Under the pieces are notes generated by a model. That model searched no databases, was not told the DNA's origin, and worked only from the letters and a program-made list of their open reading frames with translations. Positions 1 to 8,659 of a stretch of DNA of 64,000 nucleotides are shown one piece after another (position 1 is the first letter of the stretch; each line of letters begins with the position of its first letter). A program made the position numbers and the translations under genes. The DNA comes from Kutzneria sp044547355 (GTDB taxonomy: Bacteria > Actinomycetota > Actinomycetes > Mycobacteriales > Pseudonocardiaceae): positions 62,001 through 126,000 of the forward strand of contig NZ_JBIUAG010000022.1 of assembly GCF_044547355.1 (NCBI RefSeq). Direction: 5' to 3'.

Positions 1-552
1 TATCCCTACCGGGACGGGCACGGCGATCCGGAGCTGGCGCCGCAGGGCCGTGAGCAGGCGCGGCGGCTGGCCGACCGGTTCCAGCACGAGCACTTCGACG
101 CGATCTACGTGACGACGCTGCGACGCACCGCCGAGACGGCCGCGCCGCTGGCCGAGAGGCTGGGCATCGTGCCACTGGTCGAGCCCGACCTGCGGGAAGT
201 GCATCTCGGCGAGTGGGAAGGCGGCCTGCTGCGCAAGCACGTCGCCGAGGGCCATCCGCTGGTCGCGGAGCACCACGCCCAGCAACGCTGGGAGGTGATC
301 CCGGGCGCTGAGACGAACGAGAGCCTGCGCAAGCGGGTCGTCGCCGGCGTTCGCCGGATCGCCGACGCCCACCCCGACCAACGGGTCATGGTGGTGGCCC
401 ACGGCGGCGCGATCGGGCAGGTGCTGGCCCACGCGACCGGCTCGACGCCGTTCGCGTTCAACAGCTCGGACAACGCCTCGGTGTCGGTGCTGGTGGTGGC
501 CGGCGAAACGTGGACCCTGCGCGGCTACAACGACGTCTCACACCTGGTCTGA
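1..552 (+). CDS. Histidine phosphatase family protein, 5' end outside the window
   Basis: The reading frame is open from base 1 and ends at TGA 552, so about 183 C-terminal residues are present and the N-terminal RHG motif lies upstream of the window. Visible family features are the ladder YVTTLRRTAETA, a DLREVHLGEWEGG segment and the second catalytic histidine in VVAHGGAIGQV. These match the phosphoglycerate mutase-like (histidine phosphatase) fold, which uses a phosphohistidine intermediate; the substrate cannot be told from sequence. It converges on the MpsC-like gene, overlapping its 3' end by 15 bases. Confidence 0.85.
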   Translation, partial: YPYRDGHGDPELAPQGREQARRLADRFQHEHFDAIYVTTLRRTAETAAPLAERLGIVPLVEPDLREVHLGEWEGGLLRKHVAEGHPLVAEHHAQQRWEVIPGAETNESLRKRVVAGVRRIADAHPDQRVMVVAHGGAIGQVLAHATGSTPFAFNSSDNASVSVLVVAGETWTLRGYNDVSHLV

Positions 553-921
553 CGGCTGCGCGTCGAAGTCGCCGAGGTCGGAGAAGACGAACACGCGCAC
601 GGCGTAGCCGGTGGTGGGGTGCACCTGGGCCAGGTACGCCGACACCGGGCTGCCGATGATGTCCTCGACGGCGTCGAGGAATTCCTGCTTGGTGGCCTCG
701 TGCAACGCCTCGTGGTGGCGGAGCACGGCGTCGGAGTAGCCGCGCTCGTGCAGCACGACGTCGGCGACGGTGAGGCTGTCGATGGACAGCACCACCAGGC
801 TGATCGGATCGTCGTCGCTGACCGAGACCTTCACGTTGCGGGGGCCTCGGCCGTAGAAGGATCGCTCCAGGCTCGTGACCTTTTCGGCGACCGCGTTGCG
901 CTGGGCCCTGGTGATGCGCAC
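538..921 (-). CDS. MpsC-like (DUF2294) protein
   Basis: 127 residues, GTG start at 921 preceded by a GAGGA ribosome-binding site. The sequence (RNAVAEKVTSLERSFYGRGP at the N-terminus, a central SDDDPISLVVL strand and a DAVEDIIGSPVSAY helix) resembles the DUF2294 family, which includes MpsC of the staphylococcal sodium-translocating membrane-potential system. There is no transmembrane segment, so it is probably cytoplasmic. No MpsA/MpsB partner is nearby, so the transport link is doubtful here; it may be a stand-alone actinobacterial DUF2294 protein. Confidence 0.75.
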   Translation of the reverse strand: MRITRAQRNAVAEKVTSLERSFYGRGPRNVKVSVSDDDPISLVVLSIDSLTVADVVLHERGYSDAVLRHHEALHEATKQEFLDAVEDIIGSPVSAYLAQVHPTTGYAVRVFVFSDLGDFDAQPSDQV

Positions 922-1130
922 CGGTGGCTTTCCTCTCGCCGGCTACGGGGGTTACCCTCGGCCTGATCACAACAACATAGTGGTTTCCGAGCCGTGCCGC
1001 AGCGAAACAGCTGTTCCGAGGCGGTGTGGCCCGGGCGAGATAGCTCCCGCGCTGGCGCGGCTCGAAGGTCCGGCAGCACCGGGCAGGCGGGCGGTGACAC
1101 CGCGGGACGCCGAGCGAAAGGGCTTGTCTC

Positions 1131-1649
1131 GTGGCCGTTCAGACCAGTCCCGCCGTGCTGCGGGACCTTGTCGCCGACTTTGTCGCCCGCCGCGACGAGT
1201 GGTCGGCGCACGTCCGCTTCGATCTCACGCAGCGGTACTTCCAACGCCTCCACCTCGATGAGGACGTCGAGGTCTGGCTCATCTGCTGGGATCTCGGGCA
1301 GGACACGCTGCTGCACGACCACGGGGGCAGCGTCGGCGCCTTCGCGGTGGCCAGCGGTCAGCTGATCGAGGATCACGGCGACACCGAGCAGCTCGGGCTG
1401 CGGACCCGCCGGCACCGGGCCGGGGACGCCGTCGGCTTCGGGCGGACCTACCTGCACAACCTGGTCAATGTCGGCACCGAGCCGGCCGTCTCCATTCACG
1501 CCTATTCGCCGCCGCTGACGGCGATGAACTTCTACTGCTGGCTGCCGTCGGGCATTCACCACCTGCGCGAAGTGCCCTGCGACACACCGGAACCGGACAC
1601 CACGGCGCTGGAGGCCACCGCCGCGCAGCTGCGCGAGGCTGCCGTATGA
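1131..1649 (+). CDS. Cysteine dioxygenase family protein
   Basis: 172 residues from GTG 1131. It is a small cupin of the cysteine dioxygenase type: the iron-binding H-x-H is in TLLHDHGGSVGAF, a third histidine follows in the YLHNLVN segment, and the fold ends in AYSPPL typical of CDO-like proteins. The family oxidises cysteine (or a related thiol) to the sulfinate using non-haem iron and oxygen. The stop overlaps the start of the rhodanese gene by four bases (ATGA), so the two are translationally coupled. A shared role in thiol or sulfane-sulfur catabolism is a reasonable inference. Confidence 0.85.
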   Translation: MAVQTSPAVLRDLVADFVARRDEWSAHVRFDLTQRYFQRLHLDEDVEVWLICWDLGQDTLLHDHGGSVGAFAVASGQLIEDHGDTEQLGLRTRRHRAGDAVGFGRTYLHNLVNVGTEPAVSIHAYSPPLTAMNFYCWLPSGIHHLREVPCDTPEPDTTALEATAAQLREAAV

Positions 1650-2047
1650 GCGACGTGATCAGCGGGCTGGTGGAACGGGCCCGCGAGCACATCACCCGGC
1701 ACAGCCCGGCGGAAGCGGCCGAGGCGATGCGCAACGGCGCGGTGCTGGTCGACCTGCGGCCGACCGAGTACCGCTGGCGGTTCGGCGAGATCCCCGGGGC
1801 CATCGCCGTGTCCCGGCACGTGCTGGAGTGGCGGATGGACCTGACCAGTCCGCACCGCATCAAGGAACTCCGGGCCGGCGACTACGACCAGGAGATCATC
1901 CTGATCTGCAACGAGGGCTACACCTCCAGCCTCGCCGCCTACCAGCTGCGGACCCAGCTGGGCCTGCGCAACGTCAACGACGTGGCCGGCGGATTCGCGG
2001 CGTGGCGGGACACGGGCCACCCGATCGTCCGCCGGCTGGTCGACTAG
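1646..2047 (+). CDS. Rhodanese-like sulfurtransferase
   Basis: 133 residues, a single rhodanese domain. The active-site loop is ICNEGYTSS with the catalytic cysteine; VLVDLRPTEYRWRFGEIPGA is the usual first motif and GGFAAWRDTGHPIV the C-terminal one. It would transfer sulfane sulfur and is translationally coupled to the preceding cysteine dioxygenase gene, which points to joint cysteine/persulfide metabolism. Its TAG stop lies in a CTAG tetramer that also supplies the stop codon of the convergent DUF1684 gene. Confidence 0.88.
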   Translation: MSDVISGLVERAREHITRHSPAEAAEAMRNGAVLVDLRPTEYRWRFGEIPGAIAVSRHVLEWRMDLTSPHRIKELRAGDYDQEIILICNEGYTSSLAAYQLRTQLGLRNVNDVAGGFAAWRDTGHPIVRRLVD

Positions 2048-2793
2048 CGGAATCGACGCTCCCCGGCGGTGACGGGCACGGTGACCTCGTTGCCGGCCGG
2101 GGGTTTCGGGCAGGTGCCGTACTCCGTGAACGCGGACGGGAAGTTCCTGGCCCGGTTGAAGTCCAGCGTCACCCGGCCGTCGGCCGGCGGCGGGGCGTCG
2201 AGCTGCCGCCACGGCGCGGTGGTGTCGTCGTTGGTGGGGTCGTGGAACACCAGGCTGATCGTGTCGTCACCGCCGGTCGCGATCAGCCGCTGTTCCCGGC
2301 CGCCCACCGTGAACCGCAGTTCGCCGACCTCGATCAGCACTTCGCGGATGCCCGGCTGGGCGGTGTCGACCTCCAGCCGCCGGGCCGGGCGGCGCGGCGT
2401 GAACTCCGCCTGCACCAACCATTGCGGCGAGTAGTCGAACACCGAGGGACCGTCATACGCCCGCAGCGCCGGGCCTTGCGGGTCCCGTAGCCGGATGCCG
2501 GGGCGGCCGTCGCGGATCAGCGTCTCGACCCGCAGCCGCCCGTGGGTGACGAACTCCGCCGCGTCGCCCTTGGCCTCACGGACGCCGTCGAACGGTTGGC
2601 CCTCCCGGGAAAGTCCGTCGGACACCGAGGCTTTCACCCGGATGACGCCCGACTCGGCGCTCCACTCCCCCGGCACGTCCGCGAACCGCCGCGGCGTCTC
2701 GTCCAACCAGTGCAGCCCGACCAGGCTCAACCACCCGTACGGCTCCTTGAGGTCCCGTCCGCGCCGGTCCAGCCACTCCTGCCATCCGCTCAT
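2044..2793 (-). CDS. DUF1684 domain-containing protein
   Basis: 249 residues from ATG 2793 (MSGWQEWLDRRGRDL); an in-frame upstream ATG at 2832 would add 13 residues unlike the family. The conserved DUF1684 features are present: the N-terminal EPYGWLSLVGLHWLD, a middle PSVFDYSPQW, and TLDFNRARNFPSAFTEYGTC followed by CPKPPAGNEVTVPVTAGE near the C-terminus. No enzymatic role is established for the family. It is monocistronic on the minus strand, and its stop overlaps the rhodanese stop by four bases. Confidence 0.85.
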   Translation of the reverse strand: MSGWQEWLDRRGRDLKEPYGWLSLVGLHWLDETPRRFADVPGEWSAESGVIRVKASVSDGLSREGQPFDGVREAKGDAAEFVTHGRLRVETLIRDGRPGIRLRDPQGPALRAYDGPSVFDYSPQWLVQAEFTPRRPARRLEVDTAQPGIREVLIEVGELRFTVGGREQRLIATGGDDTISLVFHDPTNDDTTAPWRQLDAPPPADGRVTLDFNRARNFPSAFTEYGTCPKPPAGNEVTVPVTAGERRFR

Positions 2794-2992
2794 GTTCGGT
2801 ATGACACCGCGAAACGTCGCATGCGTCCACATCTTGGAGCGCCGTTGACAGTGACCCTGCGCACTGGTCCGATGACCTCATGGATCTGACCAGGCGCCTG
2901 CACGTGGACCTCGCCCGCGTGACCGCGCAGGGCTGTGCGGACTCGCCGGAGTAGCCGACCCTATCCATCACACCCCTTTGCGAGGACCAGCC

Positions 2993-3490
2993 ATGCCGTA
3001 TCAGCTCTCCGCCCCGCCGTCGATCGCCACCAGCCAGGCCGCCGAGGTCACGGTGGTCGTTCGGGTCAGTACGAACAACGACCAGGCCCCGGCGGTCGCC
3101 GCCCGGGTCCTGGACGCCGTGCGCACCGCCGTGAACCTGCCCGGCACCACGCTCACGGTGTCGGTGCCGCAGGCCCGCACCGCGGAATCGGGCGAGTTAC
3201 GCATCCTGCCGTTGGCCCGCCGGGTTTTCCACCGGGACGGCCCGGTCGAGCTGACCAGGATGGAGTTCGACCTGTTGCTGCACCTGGCCCGCCGCCCCGG
3301 CCAGGTGCACCTGCGGACCAGCCTGCTGACCGACCTGTGGGGCCTGCCCGACGGGGTCGAGACCAGGACCCTGGACGTGCACGTCCGCCGGCTGCGCCGC
3401 AAGCTCGGGCCGGCCGCCGAACTCATCACTACCGTCCGTGGCGTGGGCTATCGCATGGACGGGGCCGAACGGGTGATCATCGAGGATTGA
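2993..3490 (+). CDS. Winged-helix regulator (OmpR/PhoB-type DNA-binding domain without receiver)
   Basis: 165 residues from ATG 2993, chosen because a GAGG site lies just upstream; a TTG at 2978 would put that site inside the coding region. Residues about 70-160 form an OmpR/PhoB winged helix: LTRMEFDLLLHLARRPGQV, TRTLDVHVRRLRRKLG and TTVRGVGYRM. The first 65 residues are not a CheY-like receiver; they look like a short alpha/beta segment of unknown type. It therefore acts as a DNA-binding protein not controlled by ordinary Asp phosphorylation. A TTGACA (2845-2850) upstream may belong to its promoter. Confidence 0.82.
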   Translation: MPYQLSAPPSIATSQAAEVTVVVRVSTNNDQAPAVAARVLDAVRTAVNLPGTTLTVSVPQARTAESGELRILPLARRVFHRDGPVELTRMEFDLLLHLARRPGQVHLRTSLLTDLWGLPDGVETRTLDVHVRRLRRKLGPAAELITTVRGVGYRMDGAERVIIED

Positions 3491-3662
3491 TCCGCCCGAT
3501 TTGTCGGGCTAGAACCTCAAATGTTCCTCAAGTTTCCCCAGAAAGTCTGATCGTAACGTCAGTGGCGGTTCCATAAGCGCCATCAATACGCCATGCTCCC
3601 CGAACCCGAACGGGTGGTGCGGGTCACGTCCATAGTGGACCGAGAGAGCAGGGGTGTGAGCG

Positions 3663-5333
3663 ATGGCTTCGCCGTCAAACGTCGCTTCGTCGCCATTGGG
3701 TGGGAACGGGCACTTCAAGAGAACCGTCGGCTTCTACGGGCTGATGTTCATCTCGCTGGGTTCGATCATCGGGTCGGGCTGGCTGCTGGGCGCGCTCAAC
3801 GCGGCCAAGGTCGCCGGCCCCGCCTCGCTCATCTCGTGGGTGCTGGCGGCGGCGATGCTGGCGGTGCTGGCGCTGATCCACGCCGAGCTCGGCGCGGCCT
3901 ACCCGGTCGCCGGAGGCACGGCTCGGTTCCCGCTGTTCGCCTACGGCCGGGTCGCCGGCTTCATCGCCGGCTGGTCGTCCTGGATCCAGGCCGTCGCCAT
4001 CGCCCCGATCGAGGTCGAGGCCAGCCTGGCGTACCTGGACAACATTCCGTGGGTCAAGGACAACCTGGCCCTGCTCGACCAGGACGGCGCGCTCACCGCC
4101 AGCGGCTTCGGCTGGGCCAGCCTGCTGATGGTGATCTTCACCTTCGTCAACATCGTCGGCGTCAAGCTGCTGTCCGAGAGCAACACCATCACGGTGCTGT
4201 GGAAGACCGCCGTGCCGCTGCTGACCGTCGTGGTGCTGGTGCCGCTGAGCTTCCACGGCGCCAACTTCAGCGCCGGCGGCGGCTTCATGCCGTTCGGCCT
4301 GCACGGCGTGTTCGCGGCGCTGCCGGTCGGCGTGGTGTTCGCGTTGCAGGGCTTCGAACAGTGCATCCAGCTGGCCGCCGAGGCCGCGCAGCCGAAGCGG
4401 GACCTATCCCGAGCGGTGCTGGTCGCCATGGGCATCGGCGCGATCGTGTACATCCTGCTGGAGATCGCGTTCATCGGCAGCCTCGACCCCAGCGCGCTGG
4501 TGCACGGCTGGGCCGACCCGATCGCCAAGGGCGACTTCGGTCCGTACGCGACGCTGGCCATCGCGGCCGGCGCCAGCTGGCTGGCCTACATCCTCTACGT
4601 CGACGCGTTCGTGTCGCCGGCCGGCACCGGCCTGATCTACGTCGGCACCTCGGCGCGGTTGACCTACGCGCTGGGCCGGGACAAGCAGATCCCGGGCGTT
4701 TTCGGCAAGCTGAGCGTGCGCGGTGTGCCGCTGTGGTCGATCGTGCTCGCGTTCATCATCGGCGAGCTGGCGTTCCTGCCGTTCCCCTCGTGGAGCGTCC
4801 TGGTCTCGGTGGTCACCTCGGCGACCGCGGTGATGTACGCCTTCGCGCCGGTGTCGCTGGCCGCGTTGCGCAAGCGGGACCCGGACCGCGAACGGCCCTA
4901 CAAGGCTCCGTTCGCGCCGGTCCTGGCGCCGCTCGGGTTCGTGTGCGCGAACCTGATCATCTACTGGAGCGGCTGGGACGTGAACTACCAGATCGGCGAG
5001 GCGATCGTGTTCGGTCTGATCGTGTTCGCCGTCACCCGCGCGTTCCAGAAGCCGGAGAAGCGGGCCAAGCTGGACCTCAAGGCGGCCCAGTGGATCGTGC
5101 CGTGGTTCGTGGGCATGGTCGTGCTGGGCTACCTGGGCCGCTACAACAGCGACACCAAGCAGCCCTCGGCCATGATCCTGCCGGACGGCATCGACGTGCT
5201 GGTGGTCGCCGTGTTCGCGCTGGCGGTCTTCTACTGGGCGGTCGCGTGCGCTCGCCCCTCCGCGGACGTCGCCGCCGCGGTGGAAGAGGAGAACCTCGAG
5301 CTCCAGAACCAGCCCGAGATCACCACGGCCTGA
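3663..5333 (+). CDS. APC-superfamily amino acid permease
   Basis: 556 residues, predominantly hydrophobic with about 12 membrane segments. The first helix carries the APC unwound-helix signature GSIIGSGWLLG, followed by AELGAAYPVAGGTARFP. It is predicted to be a cytoplasmic-membrane amino acid or polyamine transporter; the substrate cannot be read from sequence. The ATG at 3663 has only a weak GGGGTG upstream. A 172-base leader separates it from the preceding regulator, so that regulator is a candidate controller but this is only positional. A strong terminator follows. Confidence 0.88.
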   Translation: MASPSNVASSPLGGNGHFKRTVGFYGLMFISLGSIIGSGWLLGALNAAKVAGPASLISWVLAAAMLAVLALIHAELGAAYPVAGGTARFPLFAYGRVAGFIAGWSSWIQAVAIAPIEVEASLAYLDNIPWVKDNLALLDQDGALTASGFGWASLLMVIFTFVNIVGVKLLSESNTITVLWKTAVPLLTVVVLVPLSFHGANFSAGGGFMPFGLHGVFAALPVGVVFALQGFEQCIQLAAEAAQPKRDLSRAVLVAMGIGAIVYILLEIAFIGSLDPSALVHGWADPIAKGDFGPYATLAIAAGASWLAYILYVDAFVSPAGTGLIYVGTSARLTYALGRDKQIPGVFGKLSVRGVPLWSIVLAFIIGELAFLPFPSWSVLVSVVTSATAVMYAFAPVSLAALRKRDPDRERPYKAPFAPVLAPLGFVCANLIIYWSGWDVNYQIGEAIVFGLIVFAVTRAFQKPEKRAKLDLKAAQWIVPWFVGMVVLGYLGRYNSDTKQPSAMILPDGIDVLVVAVFALAVFYWAVACARPSADVAAAVEEENLELQNQPEITTA

Positions 5334-5346
5334 TCCCGTTCCACGA

Positions 5347-5379
5347 CAACGGCCCCACGGAATCTCCGTGGGGCCGTTG
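5347..5379. terminator. Bidirectional intrinsic terminator
   Basis: Perfect 15-base inverted repeat, arms 5347-5361 (CAACGGCCCCACGGA) and 5365-5379, with a 3-base loop. It lies between the convergent APC permease and the response regulator gene, 14 bases past the permease stop. A short CTTTCT follows on the plus strand. Confidence 0.85.
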
Positions 5380-5384
5380 CTTTC

Positions 5385-6032
5385 TCAGTCCGCGCGGTGG
5401 GCGATGCCCTCCTCGATGGCCAGGCGGGTCAGCTCGGGTCGGCGGCGCCGGCCGGTCTTGTCGCGGATCCGGTCCAAATAGGACCGTACGGTTCGGACGG
5501 TGATGTTCATGGCCTCGGCGATGTCCTGGTCCCGTTCGCCGGCCGCGAGCAGGGAGAGCACCTGGCGTTCCCGGTCGGACAGCACGAGTTTCGGCCCGCT
5601 GTGGCGCTCCCGCGAGGAGTTGAGCACGAACGAGGCGAGAGTCGGCGACACGTAGCTGTTGCCGATGGCGATTTCCCTTACGGCTCGGAGGATCTCGTCG
5701 CCGTCGGCATCCTTGGACAGGTAGCCGCGGGCACCGGCGGCGATCGCGCCCAGCACCTCGGACTGCCCGGCGTGGGCCGACACCACCAACACCTTGTGGC
5801 CCATGCCGACGACTTCCAGCACGGCGGCCGCGTCCTGCACGCCCCGCAGCTTCAGGTCCAGCACGACCACGCTGTCCGGCCGCTGCCGGCCGGCGGCGAA
5901 GCGGCCGACCGAGTCGGCGACCACGCCCAGCTCGATGTCCGGCGCGTCGGCCAGCACCCGGGCCACTGCGGCCCGGTAGAGCGGGTGGTCCTCGACCACG
6001 CCGACGACGATCGGCTCCCCTTCGGCCCCCAT
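5385..6032 (-). CDS. NarL/LuxR-type response regulator at the left border of the ESX locus
   Basis: 215 residues from ATG 6032, which has a GGGGAG site seven bases upstream. The receiver (residues about 8-120) has the acidic pair in VVEDHPLY, the phospho-acceptor Asp in VVVLDLKLRG and the lysine in GYLSKDAD. The C-terminal LuxR helix-turn-helix is LSDRERQVLSLLAAGERDQD onward. It lies 14 bases downstream of eccB on the same strand, so it is probably co-transcribed with it. No kinase is adjacent; the orphan-looking kinase at 26035-27315 at the other end of the ESX locus is the obvious candidate partner. Confidence 0.85.
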   Translation of the reverse strand: MGAEGEPIVVGVVEDHPLYRAAVARVLADAPDIELGVVADSVGRFAAGRQRPDSVVVLDLKLRGVQDAAAVLEVVGMGHKVLVVSAHAGQSEVLGAIAAGARGYLSKDADGDEILRAVREIAIGNSYVSPTLASFVLNSSRERHSGPKLVLSDRERQVLSLLAAGERDQDIAEAMNITVRTVRSYLDRIRDKTGRRRRPELTRLAIEEGIAHRAD

Positions 6033-6046
6033 CGACCCAACTCCCC

Positions 6047-7417
6047 TCAGTTGCCCGGCGCCGGCTTCGTCGCCGCCGACCGGTCCAGCGCCGCACCCTT
6101 GGGCAGCAACGCGAGCAGGCTGGTGTCCACGGCCGGCGCGGTGACACCGCCGTAGCCCAGGGCCTTGACCGACTCGTCGGCGGCGACCGGATATCTGCTG
6201 CCGGTGTCGGTGATCAGCCACACCGCGTTCGACCGGTCCTTCACCAGCGCACCCGATCCCGGTGGCACGTAGACGTTCTGCCCGCCCCGGGCGTCGGTGC
6301 GGTCCACGGTGAGCGGGTGCGCGTCGGCCGGCAGCGGGACGTCCTTGCTCACCGTCACCTTGGACCCGTTGGCACACAGCGTGATCGACGCCGGCACTGT
6401 GGTGACGACCTGCGGCGCCTTCGCCGGATACCCACCGCCGTTCTCATCCACAGTGGACGACGTGCTGCGCGGCGCGGTGTTGATGTCCGCCGTGGACACC
6501 TGGATCATCCGGGTACCGGTGTTGGCCGGGTTGCCAGCCACCAACTTGGCCTCAGTCTGCGTGACCGCCTGCACGGATTCCTTGCCCACCAGGTAGAAAC
6601 CGCCGTTGTCGGCCTGGAGCACCTGACCGACCCGAGTGGGGTTGCCGCCGACGATCGGGCCGGCGGTCCCGCTGCCGTCCACCTTGACCAGGCCCAACGA
6701 CTGCCCCGTCGGCACGGTGTCCAGCCAGGCGTCCGCGACCGGCACGAACGGCAGGCCGTCATAGCCCAGCGCGGTGATCGAGGCGGCATCGGGCAACGCG
6801 TAGCGGCGGCCGGCGGTGATCAGGTAGCGGTCGCCGGAATGGGCTTGTGCCAACAGCCCCTGGCCGGCCGGCTCGGGCGTGCCGCCGCTGACCGGGCCGA
6901 GGATCACCGTGGACACCGGCTCCACACCGGACGGCCGGTCGGCCGAGGCGGTCGTGCAACTGGTGAACGCCCCGCCCAGCAAGCGATCCGCGGTCGGCAG
7001 CGAGTCTGGCGCGCCGGGGATGCCGTAGGCCGGTCCACGGGAGACGGTCGCCAGCGTCGACGCCGGCACGGTCACGGTCTTGTCCCCATTGCCGCCGGCC
7101 AGCAGCCGCGCGGAGGCGAAGTTCAGCACCGGATGCAGCAACTTGTCCTGGCCCAGCACAAAACGCGCGCCGGTCTCCTGCTCCACGATGACCTGGCCAC
7201 CCTGCCGCCAATCGGCGTCACCGGTGGGGTTGAGCACGCCCAGCACGCCGTAGACGCCGGTGACCAGCAGGGCCGCACCGACGCCGATCGCCACCCCAAG
7301 AACCAGCCGCCGGCTCGGCGACACCGGATGGTTGGCGTCGGCCGCGACCAGCGCCGACACCAGGCGGCGTCGAAGGAACTGGTAAGCCTGGATCTGGTCC
7401 CGCTGCGTCCACACCAC
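6047..7417 (-). CDS. eccB: Type VII secretion protein EccB
   Basis: 456 residues, GTG start. The N-terminus WTQRDQIQAYQFLRRRLVSA is the EccB signature, followed by one transmembrane helix (about 39-62) and a large periplasmic part with R-repeats and two cysteines (FTSCTT, TLCANG) expected to form the family disulfide. EccB forms the periplasmic layer of the ESX membrane complex with EccC, EccD and EccE. Length is usual for the family. It is transcribed divergently from eccE across a 150-base gap holding a nested palindrome, and is followed by the response regulator. Confidence 0.93.
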   Translation of the reverse strand: MVWTQRDQIQAYQFLRRRLVSALVAADANHPVSPSRRLVLGVAIGVGAALLVTGVYGVLGVLNPTGDADWRQGGQVIVEQETGARFVLGQDKLLHPVLNFASARLLAGGNGDKTVTVPASTLATVSRGPAYGIPGAPDSLPTADRLLGGAFTSCTTASADRPSGVEPVSTVILGPVSGGTPEPAGQGLLAQAHSGDRYLITAGRRYALPDAASITALGYDGLPFVPVADAWLDTVPTGQSLGLVKVDGSGTAGPIVGGNPTRVGQVLQADNGGFYLVGKESVQAVTQTEAKLVAGNPANTGTRMIQVSTADINTAPRSTSSTVDENGGGYPAKAPQVVTTVPASITLCANGSKVTVSKDVPLPADAHPLTVDRTDARGGQNVYVPPGSGALVKDRSNAVWLITDTGSRYPVAADESVKALGYGGVTAPAVDTSLLALLPKGAALDRSAATKPAPGN

Positions 7418-7466
7418 GTGCCCCCAAGCCCGTGAAACACTTGCCCGACAAGAACTCCCTCTGTAC

Positions 7467-7503
7467 GGGCGACCCGAGCATACCTATGCTGCGTGGGTCG
7501 CCC
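7467..7503. promoter_or_regulatory. Nested palindrome in the eccB/eccE divergent promoter region
   Basis: Outer perfect inverted repeat GGGCGACCC (7467-7475) / GGGTCGCCC (7495-7503) encloses a second perfect inverted repeat AGCATA-CC-TATGCT (7477-7490). It sits in the middle of the intergenic gap between the two ESX membrane-component genes, so it is a strong candidate operator for both. The ESX-linked response regulator is the natural but unproven ligand. Confidence 0.65.
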
Positions 7504-7567
7504 AGGACAAGTTCCGGGATTTTCGGGCACTTTTGCCGGACACGAGGGCAAGGAGCGTCGCAGCGCC

Positions 7568-8659
7568 ATGACGGTAGCCGAGACGAGCACGCAGGTCAGG
7601 CCGCGGGCCAGGGCCCGCTGGCTGCGGCCGGTCACGGCCGGCCAGATCGCCGTGTGGCAGATCGCCGCGCTGGCCGTGCTGCTGACCCTGCCTCCGTTCG
7701 ATGTCACCGGAATCGCGGTTGCGGCCGGCGCGGTGCTCGTGGTGGCGGCGACCTCGATCCGGCGCGGCGGGCTGTGCCTGTACCAGTGGCTCGGTGTGCG
7801 GCTGGCGTACCTGCGGCGGCCCAAGGCTTCGCCGTCGCCGGACCCGATCGAGGCCGTGCTGCCCGGTTTGACCGTCATGCGGCATGTCGACCGGGCCGGC
7901 AACCGGGTCGGGCTAGCGTGCCGCGGCGCGGACCGGATCGCCTTGGCACGACTGCCTTCCGGCGTGCGGCCGGAGCTCGACGTCGTGATCACTGCGCTGC
8001 GGGAGGCCCAGCAGCGCGCCGACATTCCCTTGGCCGGGGCCCAGCTTGTCGTGTGGACCAGCCCCGGGCCCACCTCCACCCAGCCGCTGCGGACCCATTG
8101 GCTGGCCCTGCGCTACCGCCCCTCAGTCGCCCCCGGCGCCGCGCTGGCGCGAGGCGGCGGCTCCACCGGCGCCGACCGCGCCGCCGCCAGCGCGGCCCTT
8201 GGTCTGGTCGGACGACTGGCCGAAGCCGGCCAGTCCGCCGCCGTCCTCGACGAACCCGAGCTCCGCCAGGACCTCCTCGTCGCCCTCGGCGCCGACCCCC
8301 GCGCCTTCGCCGGCAGCACCCCCGGCGCGCGGCCCGTCGTCACCGTCGACGAGACGTGGCGCACCTGGTCCATCGGCCGCCTCACCCAGATGTGCTTCAC
8401 CCCCGGCCCCCGCGTCGCCACCGAGGTCCTCGGCGTCCTGGTACCCGGCACCGAGTTCACCTGCGCCTCGCTGCTGCTGCGGCGAACTCCCCGTGGCACC
8501 ACCGAATCCAGCGTGTCCCTGCGCATCGGCTACGTCGCCAAGCACACCCAGCACCGCCCCGAGGCCCTGCTCAGGCGACTGGCCGGCGACCTCTACCCGT
8601 GCAACGGCCGCCAGAGCGCCGCCCTCCTGCGCTCCCTTCCCCTGGCCCACACCGACTAG
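7568..8659 (+). CDS. eccE: Type VII secretion protein EccE
   Basis: 363 residues from ATG 7568, with AAGGAG at 7549-7554. Two hydrophobic helices at residues about 22-60 precede a soluble domain, the EccE layout. Conserved-looking segments include WTSPGPTSTQPLRTHWLALR and a middle WRTWSIGRLTQM. EccE sits at the periphery of the ESX membrane complex. The stop at 8659 directly abuts the stop of eccD on the other strand, with no spacer. The N-terminal start at 7493 is rejected because it lacks a ribosome-binding site and family-like sequence. Confidence 0.88.
   Translation: MTVAETSTQVRPRARARWLRPVTAGQIAVWQIAALAVLLTLPPFDVTGIAVAAGAVLVVAATSIRRGGLCLYQWLGVRLAYLRRPKASPSPDPIEAVLPGLTVMRHVDRAGNRVGLACRGADRIALARLPSGVRPELDVVITALREAQQRADIPLAGAQLVVWTSPGPTSTQPLRTHWLALRYRPSVAPGAALARGGGSTGADRAAASAALGLVGRLAEAGQSAAVLDEPELRQDLLVALGADPRAFAGSTPGARPVVTVDETWRTWSIGRLTQMCFTPGPRVATEVLGVLVPGTEFTCASLLLRRTPRGTTESSVSLRIGYVAKHTQHRPEALLRRLAGDLYPCNGRQSAALLRSLPLAHTD

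Noticed and set aside
3491..3662. Possible riboswitch in the 172-base leader of the APC permease
   Set aside because: Short imperfect repeats such as CCGAACCCGAACGGG exist, but no known riboswitch core could be recognised.
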